41,309 nucleotides of DNA, taken from NCBI GenBank assembly GCA_018065695.1, contig JAGHST010000025.1:1-41309 (forward strand). Reading direction: 5' to 3'. The position numbers were made by a program, and so were the translations under genes. Positions 7,859 to 18,314 of this stretch are shown here, piece after piece. Position 1 is the stretch's first letter. Every line of letters begins with the position of its first letter. The notes under the pieces were generated by a model that searched no databases, was not told the DNA's origin, and saw only the letters and a program-made list of their open reading frames with translations. Source of the stretch: Candidatus Cacconaster caballi (lineage in GTDB: Bacteria > Bacteroidota > Bacteroidia > Bacteroidales > UBA932).

Positions 7859-9910
7859 ATGAAAAATTACAAAAGAAATCTCATCACCTGCGCATTGCCT
7901 TACGCAAACGGACCTGTTCACATCGGACACCTTGCCGGAGTATATGTACCGGCCGATATCTATGTGAGGTATCTTCGAATGCGCTCCCGTGAGACTCTTT
8001 TCGTGTGCGGTTCGGACGAACACGGTGTGCCTGTGACAATGGCGGCCCGCAAGGAGGGATGCTCCCCTCAGGATATAGTTGACAAATATCACGGCATAAT
8101 CAAGAATGCTTTCAAGGACTTCGGAATAAATTTCGACATATATTCCCGAACAAGTTCGGAAACCCATCGGCGGAATGCCTCGCAGTTCTTCCGCAAATTA
8201 TACGATGAGGGCAAGTTCATCGAAAAGGAGAGTGAGCAGTTCTACGACCCGGAGGCCAACGTCTTTCTGGCAGACCGCTATATTGTCGGCACCTGTCCCA
8301 AGTGCGGAGCTGAAGGTGCATACGGCGATCAGTGTGAAAAATGCGGTAGTACACTGAGCCCTGAAGAACTCATCAATCCGCACAGCAAAGTGAGTGGCGC
8401 AGAGCCTGTGAAAAAGAAGACAAAACATTGGTATCTGCCTCTCGAGCAATACGAAAGCTGGTTGCGTGAATGGATTCTCGATGGCCATAAGGAGTGGAAG
8501 ACCAATGTTTACGGGCAGGTCAAAAGCTGGCTGGACGGCGGCCTTCAGCCTCGTGCCGTCAGTCGCGACCTTGACTGGGGAGTGCCTGTTCCTGTGGAAG
8601 GTGCAGAAGGGAAGGTGCTCTATGTTTGGTTCGATGCCCCAATCGGATATATTTCCAATACCATCGAACTTCTGCCGGACAGCTGGGAAAAGTGGTGGAA
8701 AAGCGAGGATACCCGTATGATTCATTTCATCGGCAAAGACAACATCGTCTTCCACTGCATCGTCTTCCCTTCTATGCTGAAGGCTTACGGAGACGGATTC
8801 ATCCTTCCGGACAACGTACCTTCCAACGAATTTCTCAATCTTGAAGGAGACAAGATTTCAACTTCCCGCAATTGGGCTGTATGGCTCCACGAATACCTTC
8901 AGGATTTCCCCGGCCAGCAGGATACCCTGCGTTACGTCCTTACGGCAAACGCACCGGAAACCAAAGACAACGATTTCACATGGAAAGACTTTCAGGCTCG
9001 CAACAACAGTGAACTTGTGGCAGTTTACGGCAATTTCGTAAATCGTGCCATAGTTCTGACGCACAAATATTTCGGTGGAAAGGTTCCGGAAAACTTATCC
9101 GGGGCGCAGATAGATGCCGACACTCTCGCACAGATTCCGGCATTCAGAAAGGCCATAGAGGAGAATATCGAGAACTTCAAGTTCCGCGAGGCTCTCAAGG
9201 AGGCTATGAACCTTGCCCGACTCGGCAACAAATATCTGACCGACACGGAGCCTTGGGCTGTAGCTAAGACCGATATGGACCGCACTGCTTCAATCCTTTT
9301 CACTGCGTTGCAGATTTGCGGCAATCTGGCCATAGCTTTCGCTCCTTTCCTGCCGTTCTCTACAGAGAAATTGAACAGAATGCTCAACGTCGAGCCGGGT
9401 TCCTGGGAGAGTTTCGGATGCGGGACTATTCTTGAGAGCGGCCATCAGTTGGGCAAGGCAGAACTTCTTTTCTCGAAAGTTGAAGATGAAGCAATTCAGA
9501 AACAGTTGGACCGTCTAGAAAAGATAAAGGCGGAGCGTCAGGCAGCTGAGGCCGCAGCCGCACCGAAGGTTGCTCCTGCGAAGGAGGAGTGCACATTCGA
9601 GGATTTCGAGAAGATGGATATCCGCACGGCCACCGTGTTGGAAGCCGAGCGTGTGCCCAAGACCGACAAACTCCTCAAGCTCACTATCGACACCGGTCTC
9701 GACAAACGCGTAATTGTCAGCGGTATTGCCGAGTATTATACACCGGAGCAGATGGTAGGCAAACAGATATGCATACTCGCCAATCTCAAGCCTCGTACGA
9801 TACGCGGCATTGAGAGCAAGGGTATGATTCTGATGGCCAAACAACTCGACGGCAGGATGCGCTGCGTAAGAGCGGAAGAGTGCCTCTGTAACGGCGCAGT
9901 TGTGGGATAA
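7859..9910 (+). CDS. metG: Methionyl-tRNA synthetase
   Basis: This 683-residue enzyme charges tRNA-Met. The class I signature is [14 protein letters not shown] (about 15-28). A zinc-knuckle insertion with CPKCG and CEKCG follows at about 145-162. The KMSKS loop reads KISTSRNW, a known variant of the two-knuckle MetRS type rather than damage. An EMAP/OB-fold tRNA-binding domain closes the protein (about 575-683), joined by an Ala/Lys-rich linker. The gene starts 2 bases after the dnaG stop and ends at a strong terminator, so it is last in the tRNA-Leu/HU-like/dnaG/metG unit. Confidence 0.97.
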   Translation: MKNYKRNLITCALPYANGPVHIGHLAGVYVPADIYVRYLRMRSRETLFVCGSDEHGVPVTMAARKEGCSPQDIVDKYHGIIKNAFKDFGINFDIYSRTSSETHRRNASQFFRKLYDEGKFIEKESEQFYDPEANVFLADRYIVGTCPKCGAEGAYGDQCEKCGSTLSPEELINPHSKVSGAEPVKKKTKHWYLPLEQYESWLREWILDGHKEWKTNVYGQVKSWLDGGLQPRAVSRDLDWGVPVPVEGAEGKVLYVWFDAPIGYISNTIELLPDSWEKWWKSEDTRMIHFIGKDNIVFHCIVFPSMLKAYGDGFILPDNVPSNEFLNLEGDKISTSRNWAVWLHEYLQDFPGQQDTLRYVLTANAPETKDNDFTWKDFQARNNSELVAVYGNFVNRAIVLTHKYFGGKVPENLSGAQIDADTLAQIPAFRKAIEENIENFKFREALKEAMNLARLGNKYLTDTEPWAVAKTDMDRTASILFTALQICGNLAIAFAPFLPFSTEKLNRMLNVEPGSWESFGCGTILESGHQLGKAELLFSKVEDEAIQKQLDRLEKIKAERQAAEAAAAPKVAPAKEECTFEDFEKMDIRTATVLEAERVPKTDKLLKLTIDTGLDKRVIVSGIAEYYTPEQMVGKQICILANLKPRTIRGIESKGMILMAKQLDGRMRCVRAEECLCNGAVVG

Positions 9911-9939
9911 AAAAAACCGGCGATTCGCCGGTTTTTTTT
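9911..9939. terminator. Bidirectional terminator between metG and trpS
   Basis: AACCGGCG and CGCCGGTT form a GC-rich stem with a tiny loop, flanked by A-runs on the left and T-runs on the right. It starts one base after the metG stop and touches the trpS stop, so it can serve both convergent genes. Confidence 0.92.
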
Positions 9940-11083
9940 ATTTGTACTTTTCCTGCTGCTGAGCGATAAGTTCTTCCAGGACTCCACTGTCGAAGTAATT
10001 GATGCGCATCGCGCGCTTCACGTCGGCAAGGGTACTGGCCGCTGCTGCGCGAGCGGTTTCGGAGCCCTTGCGGAGCACTTCATATACATACGGGATGTCC
10101 TTTTCCAATTCGGCGCGACGCTGTCGGATAGGCTCCAAAGTGTCATTGAGCACTGCGGCAAGAAAATTCTTTATCATCATATCTCCAAGTCCGCCGGCGC
10201 GGTACTGGGCCTTCACCTCGTCCAGATTGCTGAAATCGAAACTGACCTTTTTGCCGTGGAAACAGTCGCCGAACTGCGCAAAGTGAGAGTCACGGCAGAA
10301 AGCGTCCAGATAGGTGAATACGGTATTGCCCTCAACGTGACCGGGATCGGATACCTGAAGATGCAGAGGATCGGTGTACATGCCTTTTACCTTGGCGTTG
10401 ACTTCTTCGGCCGAATCTGACAGATATATGCAGTTGCCCAGCGATTTGCTCATCTTCGCCTTGCCGTCGGTACCGGGAAGGCGAAGGCAGGCGGAATTGT
10501 CCGGAAGGAGTATTTCGGGCTCCACGAGAGCGGGACCATAGGTCGAATTGAACTTGCGGACAATCTCGCGCGTCTGCTCAATCATAGGCTCCTGATCTTC
10601 ACCCACAGGGACCGTAGTGGCTTTGAATGCCGTAATGTCGGCCGCCTGGCTGATAGGGTAGCAGAAAAATCCCACAGGAGTGCCGGCTTTGTTGTCGGAA
10701 CCGTCTTCGCTTTCCGAGAAGCCGCGCATCTTGATTTCCTGCTTTACGGTAGGGTTGCGCTGCAGCCTCTGGACAGTCACGAGGTTGTTGTAGAAGAACG
10801 TGAGTTCGGTCAGTTCGCTGACCTGCGACTGTATGAAGAGAACCGATTTTTCGGGGTCGAGTCCGGCGGACATATAATCCAGAGCCACCTCAATAATATT
10901 CTGGCGCACTTTTTCAGGATTGTCGGCATTGTCGGTCAGAGCCTGTGCGTCGGCAATCATAATGAATATCTTTTCGAACTCACCGCTGTTCTGGAGTTCC
11001 ACGCGGCGTCGCAGGGAACCTACGTAGTGCCCGATATGAAGGCGGCCGGTAGGGCGGTCGCCGGTAAGGATTATCTTTCCCAT
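9938..11083 (-). CDS. trpS: Tryptophanyl-tRNA synthetase
   Basis: This 381-residue class I enzyme charges tRNA-Trp. The N-terminal [17 protein letters not shown] holds the HIGH motif, and KMSKSLGN holds the KMSKS loop. It is about 45 residues longer than the compact bacterial TrpRS (about 330-340), matching the longer type that occurs in several phyla. Its start overlaps the recA stop by one base (TAATG), so the two genes share a message and trpS is probably translated by coupling. Confidence 0.95.
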   Translation of the reverse strand: MGKIILTGDRPTGRLHIGHYVGSLRRRVELQNSGEFEKIFIMIADAQALTDNADNPEKVRQNIIEVALDYMSAGLDPEKSVLFIQSQVSELTELTFFYNNLVTVQRLQRNPTVKQEIKMRGFSESEDGSDNKAGTPVGFFCYPISQAADITAFKATTVPVGEDQEPMIEQTREIVRKFNSTYGPALVEPEILLPDNSACLRLPGTDGKAKMSKSLGNCIYLSDSAEEVNAKVKGMYTDPLHLQVSDPGHVEGNTVFTYLDAFCRDSHFAQFGDCFHGKKVSFDFSNLDEVKAQYRAGGLGDMMIKNFLAAVLNDTLEPIRQRRAELEKDIPYVYEVLRKGSETARAAAASTLADVKRAMRINYFDSGVLEELIAQQQEKYK

Positions 11084-12120
11084 TATTCTTTTACTTCCTT
11101 CAGTTTCTCACGTATCCTGGACTCGATTTCATCTGCAAGTTGAGGATTGTCCTTGAGGAGATTCTTGACGGCGTCTCGGCCCTGAGCGAGTTTGCTCTCC
11201 TCGTAACTGAACCACGAGCCGCTCTTCTTGATGATGTCCAGATCCACTCCGAGGTCAACAATCTCGCCGATATGGGAGATACCTTCTCCGAAGACGATAT
11301 CGAATTCGGCCTTCTTGAAAGGAGGTGCCATCTTGTTCTTGACAATTTTGGCGCGGGTGCGGTTGCCTGTTGCCTCCTCACCGTCTTTGAGTTGTGTGAC
11401 GCGGCGGACGTCTATTCGTACTGAGGCGTAGAATTTCAAGGCGTTGCCTCCGGTTGTAGTCTCCGGATTGCCGAAGAGCACACCGATTTTTTCACGCAGC
11501 TGGTTTATGAAGATGCAGCAGGTGTTGGTCTTTGCGATGTTGGCCGTGAGCTTGCGGAGGGCCTGGCTCATGAGGCGTGCCTGCAGTCCGACCTTGTTGT
11601 CTCCCATCTCGCCTTCTATTTCCGCTTTCGGAGTCAGGGCTGCAACCGAGTCAATGACGACGATATCGACTGCGCCGCTTCTTATGAGATTGTCAGCTAT
11701 TTCGAGAGCCTGTTCTCCGTTGTCCGGCTGAGATATCAGGAGGGTGTCGCAGTCCACGCCGAGGTTGCGGGCATAAGTGCGGTCGAAAGCGTGCTCTGCG
11801 TCTATTATGGCAGCTATGCCGCCCTGTTTCTGGGCTTGTGCGATGGCGTGGATGGCAAGAGTGGTCTTGCCGCTTGATTCAGGACCATAGATTTCGATGA
11901 CGCGTCCTCTCGGATATCCTCCGATGCCGAGGGCGTTGTCGAGAGCTATCGAGCCTGTTGCGATTGTAGAAACTTCCCAGGTTGGCTGATCTCCCATTTT
12001 CATAATGGTGCCTTTTCCGAAATCCTTTTCGATTTTGGCGATTGTGGCTTGCAACGCTTTCAGCTTCTCGGCGTTCTTTTCGGCACCTTTGTTCTCGATT
12101 TCTTCGTTTTCTTTTGCCAT
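11083..12120 (-). CDS. recA: Recombinase RecA
   Basis: This 345-residue protein forms filaments on single-stranded DNA for homologous recombination and drives the SOS response where one exists. The Walker A motif is GPESSGKTT (about 79-87), the MAW region and loop L2 ([20 protein letters not shown]) are present, and the C-terminal tail is acidic/basic as usual. The N-terminus has a Bacteroidetes-like charged extension. A -7 box on the minus strand at 12175-12182 lies about 55 bases upstream. I see no clear LexA-type operator. trpS follows in the same transcript. Confidence 0.98.
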   Translation of the reverse strand: MAKENEEIENKGAEKNAEKLKALQATIAKIEKDFGKGTIMKMGDQPTWEVSTIATGSIALDNALGIGGYPRGRVIEIYGPESSGKTTLAIHAIAQAQKQGGIAAIIDAEHAFDRTYARNLGVDCDTLLISQPDNGEQALEIADNLIRSGAVDIVVIDSVAALTPKAEIEGEMGDNKVGLQARLMSQALRKLTANIAKTNTCCIFINQLREKIGVLFGNPETTTGGNALKFYASVRIDVRRVTQLKDGEEATGNRTRAKIVKNKMAPPFKKAEFDIVFGEGISHIGEIVDLGVDLDIIKKSGSWFSYEESKLAQGRDAVKNLLKDNPQLADEIESRIREKLKEVKE

Positions 12121-12174
12121 TTCTTTGATTGTTAGTAAGTTAATAAATCGCTGATGTTTCCGTGTTTATCTATG

Positions 12175-12182
12175 CAAATATA
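12175..12182 (-). promoter_or_regulatory. -7 promoter box (TATATTTG) for recA-trpS
   Basis: The minus strand reads TATATTTG 54 bases before the recA ATG, giving a leader of roughly 50 nt. It lies only 12 bases from the opposing rlmN box. Confidence 0.6.
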
Positions 12183-12194
12183 CTTTATTTTTAG

Positions 12195-12202
12195 TAATTT
12201 TG
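12195..12202 (+). promoter_or_regulatory. -7 promoter box (TAATTTTG) for rlmN and the genes behind it
   Basis: TAATTTTG ends only 5 bases before the rlmN ATG at 12208, so the message would start at or within a base or two of the start codon. Confidence 0.6.
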
Positions 12203-12207
12203 CAATC

Positions 12208-13260
12208 ATGAAGGAACCGCTCATAGGAAAAAATCCGGAAGAACTGAAGGAAATCGCTGCGGCCGAAGGGCTTCCGTCTTTCACCGCCAAGCAGATTGCA
12301 CAGTGGATTTATCAGAAGAAAGTGAAGACCATCGACGAGATGACCAATCTGTCGCTGGCGGCGCGTTCTGCACTCTCCGCGAAGTATGAGGTGGGAGTCC
12401 GTGAACCGTCCGGTACCTTCACCTCCAGTGACGGAACGAAGAAATATCTTTTCGGCACGTCGGTCGAAGGCAAGTATATCGAAACGGTGATGATTCCCCA
12501 GTGGGATGAAGATGAAGAGGGCGCGACTTCGAGAGCTACGATCTGTGTCTCTTCGCAAGTGGGCTGCAAGATGAACTGCTGTTTCTGTATGACGGGAAGG
12601 GGCGGATTCCACGGACAGCTTTCCGCTGCTGAAATCATCTCTCAGTTTATCGGCATTGACGAATCGGACAGCCTGACCAATGCTGTCTTCATGGGAATGG
12701 GCGAGCCTCTCGACAATTGGGACAATGTCAGAAGAGCCCTTGAAGTAATCACTGCGCCCTGGGGGTTCGGCTGGAGCCCGAAACGCGTGACTCTTTCGAC
12801 CGTAGGGATCCTGCCCAATCTGGAGAAGTTCCTTCAGCAAAGCCGCTGCCACCTTGCAGTGAGCCTGCACGATCCTTTCCCCGAGGAACGCGCTTCCCTT
12901 ATGCCGGTGCAGAGGGCATACGGTATAGAAGACGTGATATCACTTATCCGCAAATATGATTTCTCCTCCCAGCGCCGCGTCAGCTTCGAATATACGATGT
13001 TCGCTGGCGTGAACGACACCAAAGCCCACGCGGATGCCCTTATCAGGCTCCTGCGCGGAGTTCAGTGCCGCGTGAATCTGATAAGGTTCCACGCCATTGC
13101 GGACTCTCCGCTCTCCACTTCGCCGGCGGAGCGTATAGAACTTTTCAAGACACGGCTCAACAATGCCGGAATCATCACAACGCTCAGGGCGTCGCGCGGT
13201 GAAGACATTATGGCTGCCTGCGGGCTTCTGGCGGGGAAAGGCCTAAAAAAACAAATATGA
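12208..13260 (+). CDS. rlmN: 23S rRNA (A2503)-C2 / tRNA methyltransferase
   Basis: This 350-residue radical SAM enzyme methylates C2 of A2503 in 23S rRNA and A37 in some tRNAs. The iron-sulfur cysteines are C120, C124 and C127 in GCKMNCCFC, and the methyl-carrying cysteine is C338 in MAACGLLAG. GMGEPLDN is the SAM-binding GGE-like motif. I chose ATG 12208, just behind the -7 box; a reading-frame extension upstream to 12154 runs through the promoter and matches no family sequence. The first patatin gene starts 3 bases after the stop. Confidence 0.95.
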   Translation: MKEPLIGKNPEELKEIAAAEGLPSFTAKQIAQWIYQKKVKTIDEMTNLSLAARSALSAKYEVGVREPSGTFTSSDGTKKYLFGTSVEGKYIETVMIPQWDEDEEGATSRATICVSSQVGCKMNCCFCMTGRGGFHGQLSAAEIISQFIGIDESDSLTNAVFMGMGEPLDNWDNVRRALEVITAPWGFGWSPKRVTLSTVGILPNLEKFLQQSRCHLAVSLHDPFPEERASLMPVQRAYGIEDVISLIRKYDFSSQRRVSFEYTMFAGVNDTKAHADALIRLLRGVQCRVNLIRFHAIADSPLSTSPAERIELFKTRLNNAGIITTLRASRGEDIMAACGLLAGKGLKKQI

Positions 13261-13263
13261 GAG

Positions 13264-15582
13264 ATGAATAGAACGCTGAAGATATTCCTTGCAGTATGCG
13301 CATTGCTTCTCTCTGCCGGGATGAAGGCCGCATCACCGGAAGATGAGGCCGCCGGGGCCGACAACCGGCGCCCCAAAGTGGGTGTGGTGCTGAGCGGCGG
13401 CGGTGCGAAGGGTGTAGCCCATATCGGTGTCCTCAAGATGCTCGAAGAGATGGATGTCCCGGTTGACCTGATTGTCGGCACCAGTGCCGGTTCCATTGTC
13501 GGAGGCTTCTATGCTCTCGGCTACAATGCTTCCGAGATAGACTCCCTGCTCAGACACCAGGACTGGGATATGCTGGTTCAGGACAAAGTACACAGGCGCG
13601 ACCGCCTCTATGAAGACAAGATGGAGGCAGACCGCCTGACGGTCAGAATACCGTTCAAGAATTCCATCGCTTTCGGAGAAGATGCACGCAAAGCCGGAAA
13701 AAGGGTGAGAAAGCCACTGCTGGACAACATTGCCTCCGGCCTCATCGAAGGCCATAATGTAAACCAGCTTTTCACCGCAGTTTCAGTCGGATATCAGGAT
13801 TCCGTCGATTTCAACGACCTTCCGATTCCCTTCGCCTGCGTAGCCATCGACCTCAACTCCAAGCAGGAGGTTGTCTTCCACAGCGGAAACATTGTTGAAG
13901 CCATCAGGGCCAGTATGGCAATCCCGGGTGTATTCTCTCCGGTAATCAAGGACGGAATGTATCTGGTGGACGGCGGGATGAGCAACAATTTCCCGGTGGA
14001 TGTGGCCCGTGAGATGGGTGCCGACATCGTAATCGGAGTGGATCTGCACGCCTATGACAAGGCTATGGTCAAACCGGTCGGAAACGTCGGTGACCTTCTC
14101 GGCAATCTCCTCGTGCTGATGAACAACCGTAAATATTATCAGGGCCGCAGCGAGGCTGACATTCTGATATGCCCCAACACCGGAAGTTTCGGTGTACTTT
14201 CCTTCAGCGACGAAGTCTTTTCGGCTCTCGTGGACAGCGGATATGTCGCAGCGGGCAGAAATGCCGGGGCTCTCTCCGCACTTGCCGCCGTACAACGCGA
14301 GGCCGGCTATGACGGGCGGCGCTTCTCAGGAGGTCCGAAGGCCATAAACATCAAAGGCGATTCCGTCTTTGTATCCCGTATCAGCGTGAGCGGAGCGGAT
14401 CCCGATCAGGTTCTCCCCATCCTTGAGGATTCCGGCATAACGGTCGGAGCAATGGTAAACGGAGATGACATTGAGGATATCGTTGACGGCTTTTACAGGA
14501 CCAAAGCCTTTTCAAAGGTGATATACTCTCTCGCAGGGAGGGACAGCGGATACAATCTGAAGCTTCACTTCACCCCCGAAAAGCTCCATGAGGTAGGGCT
14601 GTCGTTCCGCTTCGATTCGGAAGAGATGGCCTCCATTCTCCTCTATCTGTCCATAAACCGCCACAAACTCTCTGGCTGGAAGGCGTCTTTCCTGGGAAGG
14701 CTGGCCAACAGCCCGTATCTGAGTCTGGCGGGTTCATATGCCTTCAACCACAACTGGCAGTTGAATCTCAACGGCACAATCAGCAAGACAGATGCAAACA
14801 TTTACATCAGGGATATAAAAGCCGTCAACGCCGACATAAATTATCAAAGCGCCGAGTTGAACGTTCAGAACAAGGGTGACAACTACGAACTGCTTCTCGG
14901 AGCGAGAGCATACAGGGCCGTTTACGGCTCAATAATGCTCAACGAGGGATTTTTCACGGCACTGGAAAGAGGATACAACTGGAATGCCGTGTCGGCCTTC
15001 GGCAGTTTCGGCTTTGACAATCGCGACAAGGCATATTTTCCGACCAGAGGTGTGGCATTAGGTCTGAAAGCCGATGTCCCTCTCCGCTATGGCGAGAAGG
15101 GATTGATGCAGACCGGGCCATATCTGGATTCATATCTGGAGATTCAAGGCGTCATTCCGGTTGGAAAGAGGTTTGTCGTCATACCTCAATTGTATTCCCG
15201 CCTGATATTCATATCGTCGGAAAAAGGCTCGCATATGGTGTCTGTCAGCAATGCCACCTTCGGAGGATATGAAACGCAGAAGAATCTGAATACTCACATT
15301 CCGTTTGCCGGATTGAACCATACCTATTTCGCTGACAGATTCACCGCCGTCGGCAGGGTTGACCTTCGCTACAACGTATTCAGAAGCCATTATGTCACTG
15401 CTATGGGCAATGTTCTGTTTTCTGCTCCGCAGTTGCAGGATATGTTCAGTACGAGCAGGGTGCTCGGCTTTGCCGTCGGTTATTCAATCAACACCCTGAT
15501 CGGCCCTGTAGGATTGAACCTGCAGTGGTCCGACCTGACAGGGAAAGTGGGCGCTTATTTTTCTTTGGGGTACAGTTTTTGA
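13264..15582 (+). CDS. Patatin-like phospholipase with C-terminal outer-membrane beta-barrel (paralog 1)
   Basis: The 772-residue protein has a signal peptide (about 1-23), a patatin lipase domain (about 37-330), a POTRA-like linker (about 345-430) and a 16-strand-type barrel of the BamA/Omp85 family ending in FSLGYSF. The oxyanion loop is GGGAKG (45-50), the nucleophile elbow GTSAG (S74) and the catalytic aspartate DGG (D236), so the lipase looks active. This layout is that of type Vd autotransporters such as PlpD, in which the lipase is delivered to the cell surface. The substrate is probably phospholipid. A close paralog follows after 14 bases. Confidence 0.92.
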   Translation: MNRTLKIFLAVCALLLSAGMKAASPEDEAAGADNRRPKVGVVLSGGGAKGVAHIGVLKMLEEMDVPVDLIVGTSAGSIVGGFYALGYNASEIDSLLRHQDWDMLVQDKVHRRDRLYEDKMEADRLTVRIPFKNSIAFGEDARKAGKRVRKPLLDNIASGLIEGHNVNQLFTAVSVGYQDSVDFNDLPIPFACVAIDLNSKQEVVFHSGNIVEAIRASMAIPGVFSPVIKDGMYLVDGGMSNNFPVDVAREMGADIVIGVDLHAYDKAMVKPVGNVGDLLGNLLVLMNNRKYYQGRSEADILICPNTGSFGVLSFSDEVFSALVDSGYVAAGRNAGALSALAAVQREAGYDGRRFSGGPKAINIKGDSVFVSRISVSGADPDQVLPILEDSGITVGAMVNGDDIEDIVDGFYRTKAFSKVIYSLAGRDSGYNLKLHFTPEKLHEVGLSFRFDSEEMASILLYLSINRHKLSGWKASFLGRLANSPYLSLAGSYAFNHNWQLNLNGTISKTDANIYIRDIKAVNADINYQSAELNVQNKGDNYELLLGARAYRAVYGSIMLNEGFFTALERGYNWNAVSAFGSFGFDNRDKAYFPTRGVALGLKADVPLRYGEKGLMQTGPYLDSYLEIQGVIPVGKRFVVIPQLYSRLIFISSEKGSHMVSVSNATFGGYETQKNLNTHIPFAGLNHTYFADRFTAVGRVDLRYNVFRSHYVTAMGNVLFSAPQLQDMFSTSRVLGFAVGYSINTLIGPVGLNLQWSDLTGKVGAYFSLGYSF

Positions 15583-15596
15583 TTCCATTCGGATAG

Positions 15597-17849
15597 ATGA
15601 AACGCATTCTGACGACATTTCTGACGGTCTGTATCTTTTTGGGTGCTTACGCGCAAAGGCCCAAAGTGGGGCTTGTGCTTTGTGGCGGAGGTGCAAAGGG
15701 TGCTGCACATATCGGTGTGCTGAAGGTTCTCGAGGAGAATGGAATTCCTGTCGATTGCATAGCGGGCACGAGCATGGGGGCCATAATCGGAGGCCTTTAT
15801 TCTCTTGGATATACTGCTGATGAACTGGATTCGCTGATTCTGTCACAGGACTGGGATGTGATAATGAAGGACCATATTTCACGCAGCGACGTGGCTTTCG
15901 AACAAAAGGCTTCATCAGGCAGGTTTATTCTGAATATTCCGTTCGGATTGAACGACACGAAACGTCTCTCTTCAAAGGGAGGCAATATGCTTGACAACAT
16001 ACCGATGTCCATTGTCAAGGGCAACAATGTCTACAATCTTCTGACAAGACTGACGGTAGGCTATCAGGACTCGTTGGATTTCAATAAATTGCCAATACCT
16101 TTCGCCTGCGTGGCGGTTGACCTTGCCAATAAAAAGGAATATGTCTTCCGTAGCGGCAGCATAGTGGAGGCAATACGCTCGTCGATGGCTCTCCCCGGCT
16201 ATTTCGCTCCTGTCCGCAAGGGGGATATGGTGCTTTTCGACGGAGGTCTGCTGAACAACTATCCGGTCGATGTCGTCAAGAAGATGGGTGCCGACATTGT
16301 AATAGGTGTCAGGCTCGGAGGTTTCGACCCTCATCCCGAGCAGATAAACAACATTGGCGATATGGCCAACGGTCTTATGGACCTGTATATGGATGCCAAA
16401 TTGGCCAAAGCGGTCGAAGATACCGATATCCTGATAGGACCTGATATTTCCGGCTATTCCGTTCTCAGCTTTGATAAAAATAGCCTGAACGCTCTTGTCG
16501 AAAACGGCCGCAAGGCCGCCATGGAGCAGATAGGGGCACTTTGCTCCCTGCGTGATTCCCTCCGGCGGGCCGAAGATGCATTCACTGGTCCTCTGCCAAA
16601 GGCGCACAAGAAGTTCAGAAAAGCCGTATGCTTGGGGCAGAACGATACTGTCACGATCTCTTCGGTGCAGGTTAACGGTTTGCCTGTCAGTGATTTGAAG
16701 CAAATTCTCCGTCATAGCCGCTTCAAGTCCGGAGCCCGCCTTACCGGAGGTATGATAGAGGACGAAATAGAAAAACTCTACAGTACAGGCGCTTTCGCCT
16801 CCGTCAACTACTCCCTTTCCGGTGAGGAGGAACCGTATCATATGACTCTCGAATTTGTCCAGGGACCGAAATCACGGCTTGGAGTTGGTGTGAAATTCGA
16901 TAGTGAGGAGATTGCCTCCATTCTGCTGAACATAGGGCTCAACGAAAAAGCCCTGTATGGTCACAAGCTTTCCCTTACGGCCAAGCTGGCCTACAATCTT
17001 CAGGCTGAAGCGCGCTATAATTATGCTTTCAAGAACGTTGCCTACTATGAATTCGGCTACAAATTCAGAAATTCCAACCTCAATATCATCAATGAGGGGA
17101 TGCGCAACAACTGCATATTCAAGCAGCACTCGCTTTGGATGGGCTTTTCTACACACAGGACAAAACTGACCAAAGCGGATTTCGGTCTCAAGATGGACTG
17201 GTTTACGACAGATGCGAATCTGGATGCAATCATACCATATATCAAGACTTATGATTATGATTCGGAACGCGATTTGTTCGTTCAGGGCTATTTCAAATTT
17301 GCACTTGACAAATTCGATCGAGACTGCTTTCCGACAAGAGGCGTCAGGCTGGATGCGGGATACTCCTATTTCTTCAGCAAACTTCTGAATTCGGACAACA
17401 GCGATTTTATGGTGGGAAGTGCACGCTTTTCTTTCGTAGCTCCGATTGGGGACCGTTTTGCAATGATAGGAACAATAGCCAACAGGACCGTGATAGGCAA
17501 TGACGTGCCTATTGTTTACATGAATATTATGGGAGGAAATGATGCCGGCAGATATATGGATCAGCAGATGCCGTTTATCGGATTCAATTACACCCGTAAT
17601 TTCAGGAATACTCTCACAACCGCAAATCTGGATTTACGCTACAGGCTGTTCGACAATCACTATCTGTATGCATCGGGAGCCTGGGCGCGTGACGCTCAGA
17701 AAATAGAAGATATTTTTGAGGGCAGTCCCGTTTGGGGTGCATCTCTGGGCTATTCTTACGATTCCATCATGGGGCCGCTTTCCTTGAAGGTCCAATGGAG
17801 CAATATGGCAAAGGTGGGTGTATATCTGAGTCTTGGCTATTCGTTCTGA
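15597..17849 (+). CDS. Patatin-like phospholipase with C-terminal outer-membrane beta-barrel (paralog 2)
   Basis: This 750-residue protein repeats the layout of its upstream neighbour: signal peptide (MKRILTTFLTVCIFLGAYAQ), patatin domain with GGGAKG (30-35), nucleophile in GTSMG (S59) and DGG (D215), then POTRA-like region and barrel ending in LSLGYSF. The two proteins are alike throughout but clearly diverged, so the duplication is not recent. All lipase residues are kept in both. The next gene, recX, starts 3 bases after the stop. Confidence 0.92.
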   Translation: MKRILTTFLTVCIFLGAYAQRPKVGLVLCGGGAKGAAHIGVLKVLEENGIPVDCIAGTSMGAIIGGLYSLGYTADELDSLILSQDWDVIMKDHISRSDVAFEQKASSGRFILNIPFGLNDTKRLSSKGGNMLDNIPMSIVKGNNVYNLLTRLTVGYQDSLDFNKLPIPFACVAVDLANKKEYVFRSGSIVEAIRSSMALPGYFAPVRKGDMVLFDGGLLNNYPVDVVKKMGADIVIGVRLGGFDPHPEQINNIGDMANGLMDLYMDAKLAKAVEDTDILIGPDISGYSVLSFDKNSLNALVENGRKAAMEQIGALCSLRDSLRRAEDAFTGPLPKAHKKFRKAVCLGQNDTVTISSVQVNGLPVSDLKQILRHSRFKSGARLTGGMIEDEIEKLYSTGAFASVNYSLSGEEEPYHMTLEFVQGPKSRLGVGVKFDSEEIASILLNIGLNEKALYGHKLSLTAKLAYNLQAEARYNYAFKNVAYYEFGYKFRNSNLNIINEGMRNNCIFKQHSLWMGFSTHRTKLTKADFGLKMDWFTTDANLDAIIPYIKTYDYDSERDLFVQGYFKFALDKFDRDCFPTRGVRLDAGYSYFFSKLLNSDNSDFMVGSARFSFVAPIGDRFAMIGTIANRTVIGNDVPIVYMNIMGGNDAGRYMDQQMPFIGFNYTRNFRNTLTTANLDLRYRLFDNHYLYASGAWARDAQKIEDIFEGSPVWGASLGYSYDSIMGPLSLKVQWSNMAKVGVYLSLGYSF

Positions 17850-17852
17850 CAG

Positions 17853-18314
17853 ATGAAGATGGATACAGCTGCTATATTGAACAGGATGATGCGTTTGTGC
17901 AGCCTCTCCGAGCATTGCACCGGCGATATCCGCTCCAGATTGGAAAAATATGAAGGAGTTGATGCTGAAGAAATAATCGGTCGCCTTACCGCGGACGGAT
18001 ATATTGATGACGAGCGTTACGCCGTAGCATTTGCGCGGGACAAAAGTTCCCTTTATTGTTGGGGAACTGCGAAAATTAAAGTAGCTTTGCAACGGAAAGG
18101 CATTTGTGCGCAGGATATAGCGAATGCAATCTCGCAGATAGATGAAGCCTCCGCCGATGCCAGACTGCTCTCATCCGCCAGACTGAAGTGGAAAAGTCTC
18201 TCGAAGGAGACGGATCCGCAGAAGAAACGGGCAAAGTTTTTCCGTTTCATTCTCAGCCGGGGATATACTTTGGATAAAGTTTACAAGGCATATGATACTG
18301 TCAGAACAGATTAA
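17853..18314 (+). CDS. recX: RecX family recombination regulator
   Basis: This 153-residue, helix-rich protein fits RecX, which binds RecA filaments and limits their growth. Typical features are LTADGYIDDERYAVAFARDK (the first helical repeat), the KIKVALQRKGI segment and a C-terminal FFRFILSRGYTLDKVYKAY repeat. RecA itself is 6 kb away on the other strand, so the two are not co-transcribed. The end of recX overlaps the start of prfB by 23 bases in another frame. Confidence 0.88.
   Translation: MKMDTAAILNRMMRLCSLSEHCTGDIRSRLEKYEGVDAEEIIGRLTADGYIDDERYAVAFARDKSSLYCWGTAKIKVALQRKGICAQDIANAISQIDEASADARLLSSARLKWKSLSKETDPQKKRAKFFRFILSRGYTLDKVYKAYDTVRTD

Noticed and set aside
8841-8880. MetRS KMSKS loop reading KISTS as a sign of a broken gene
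   Set aside because: The rest of the enzyme is intact and this variant loop is normal for this type of MetRS.
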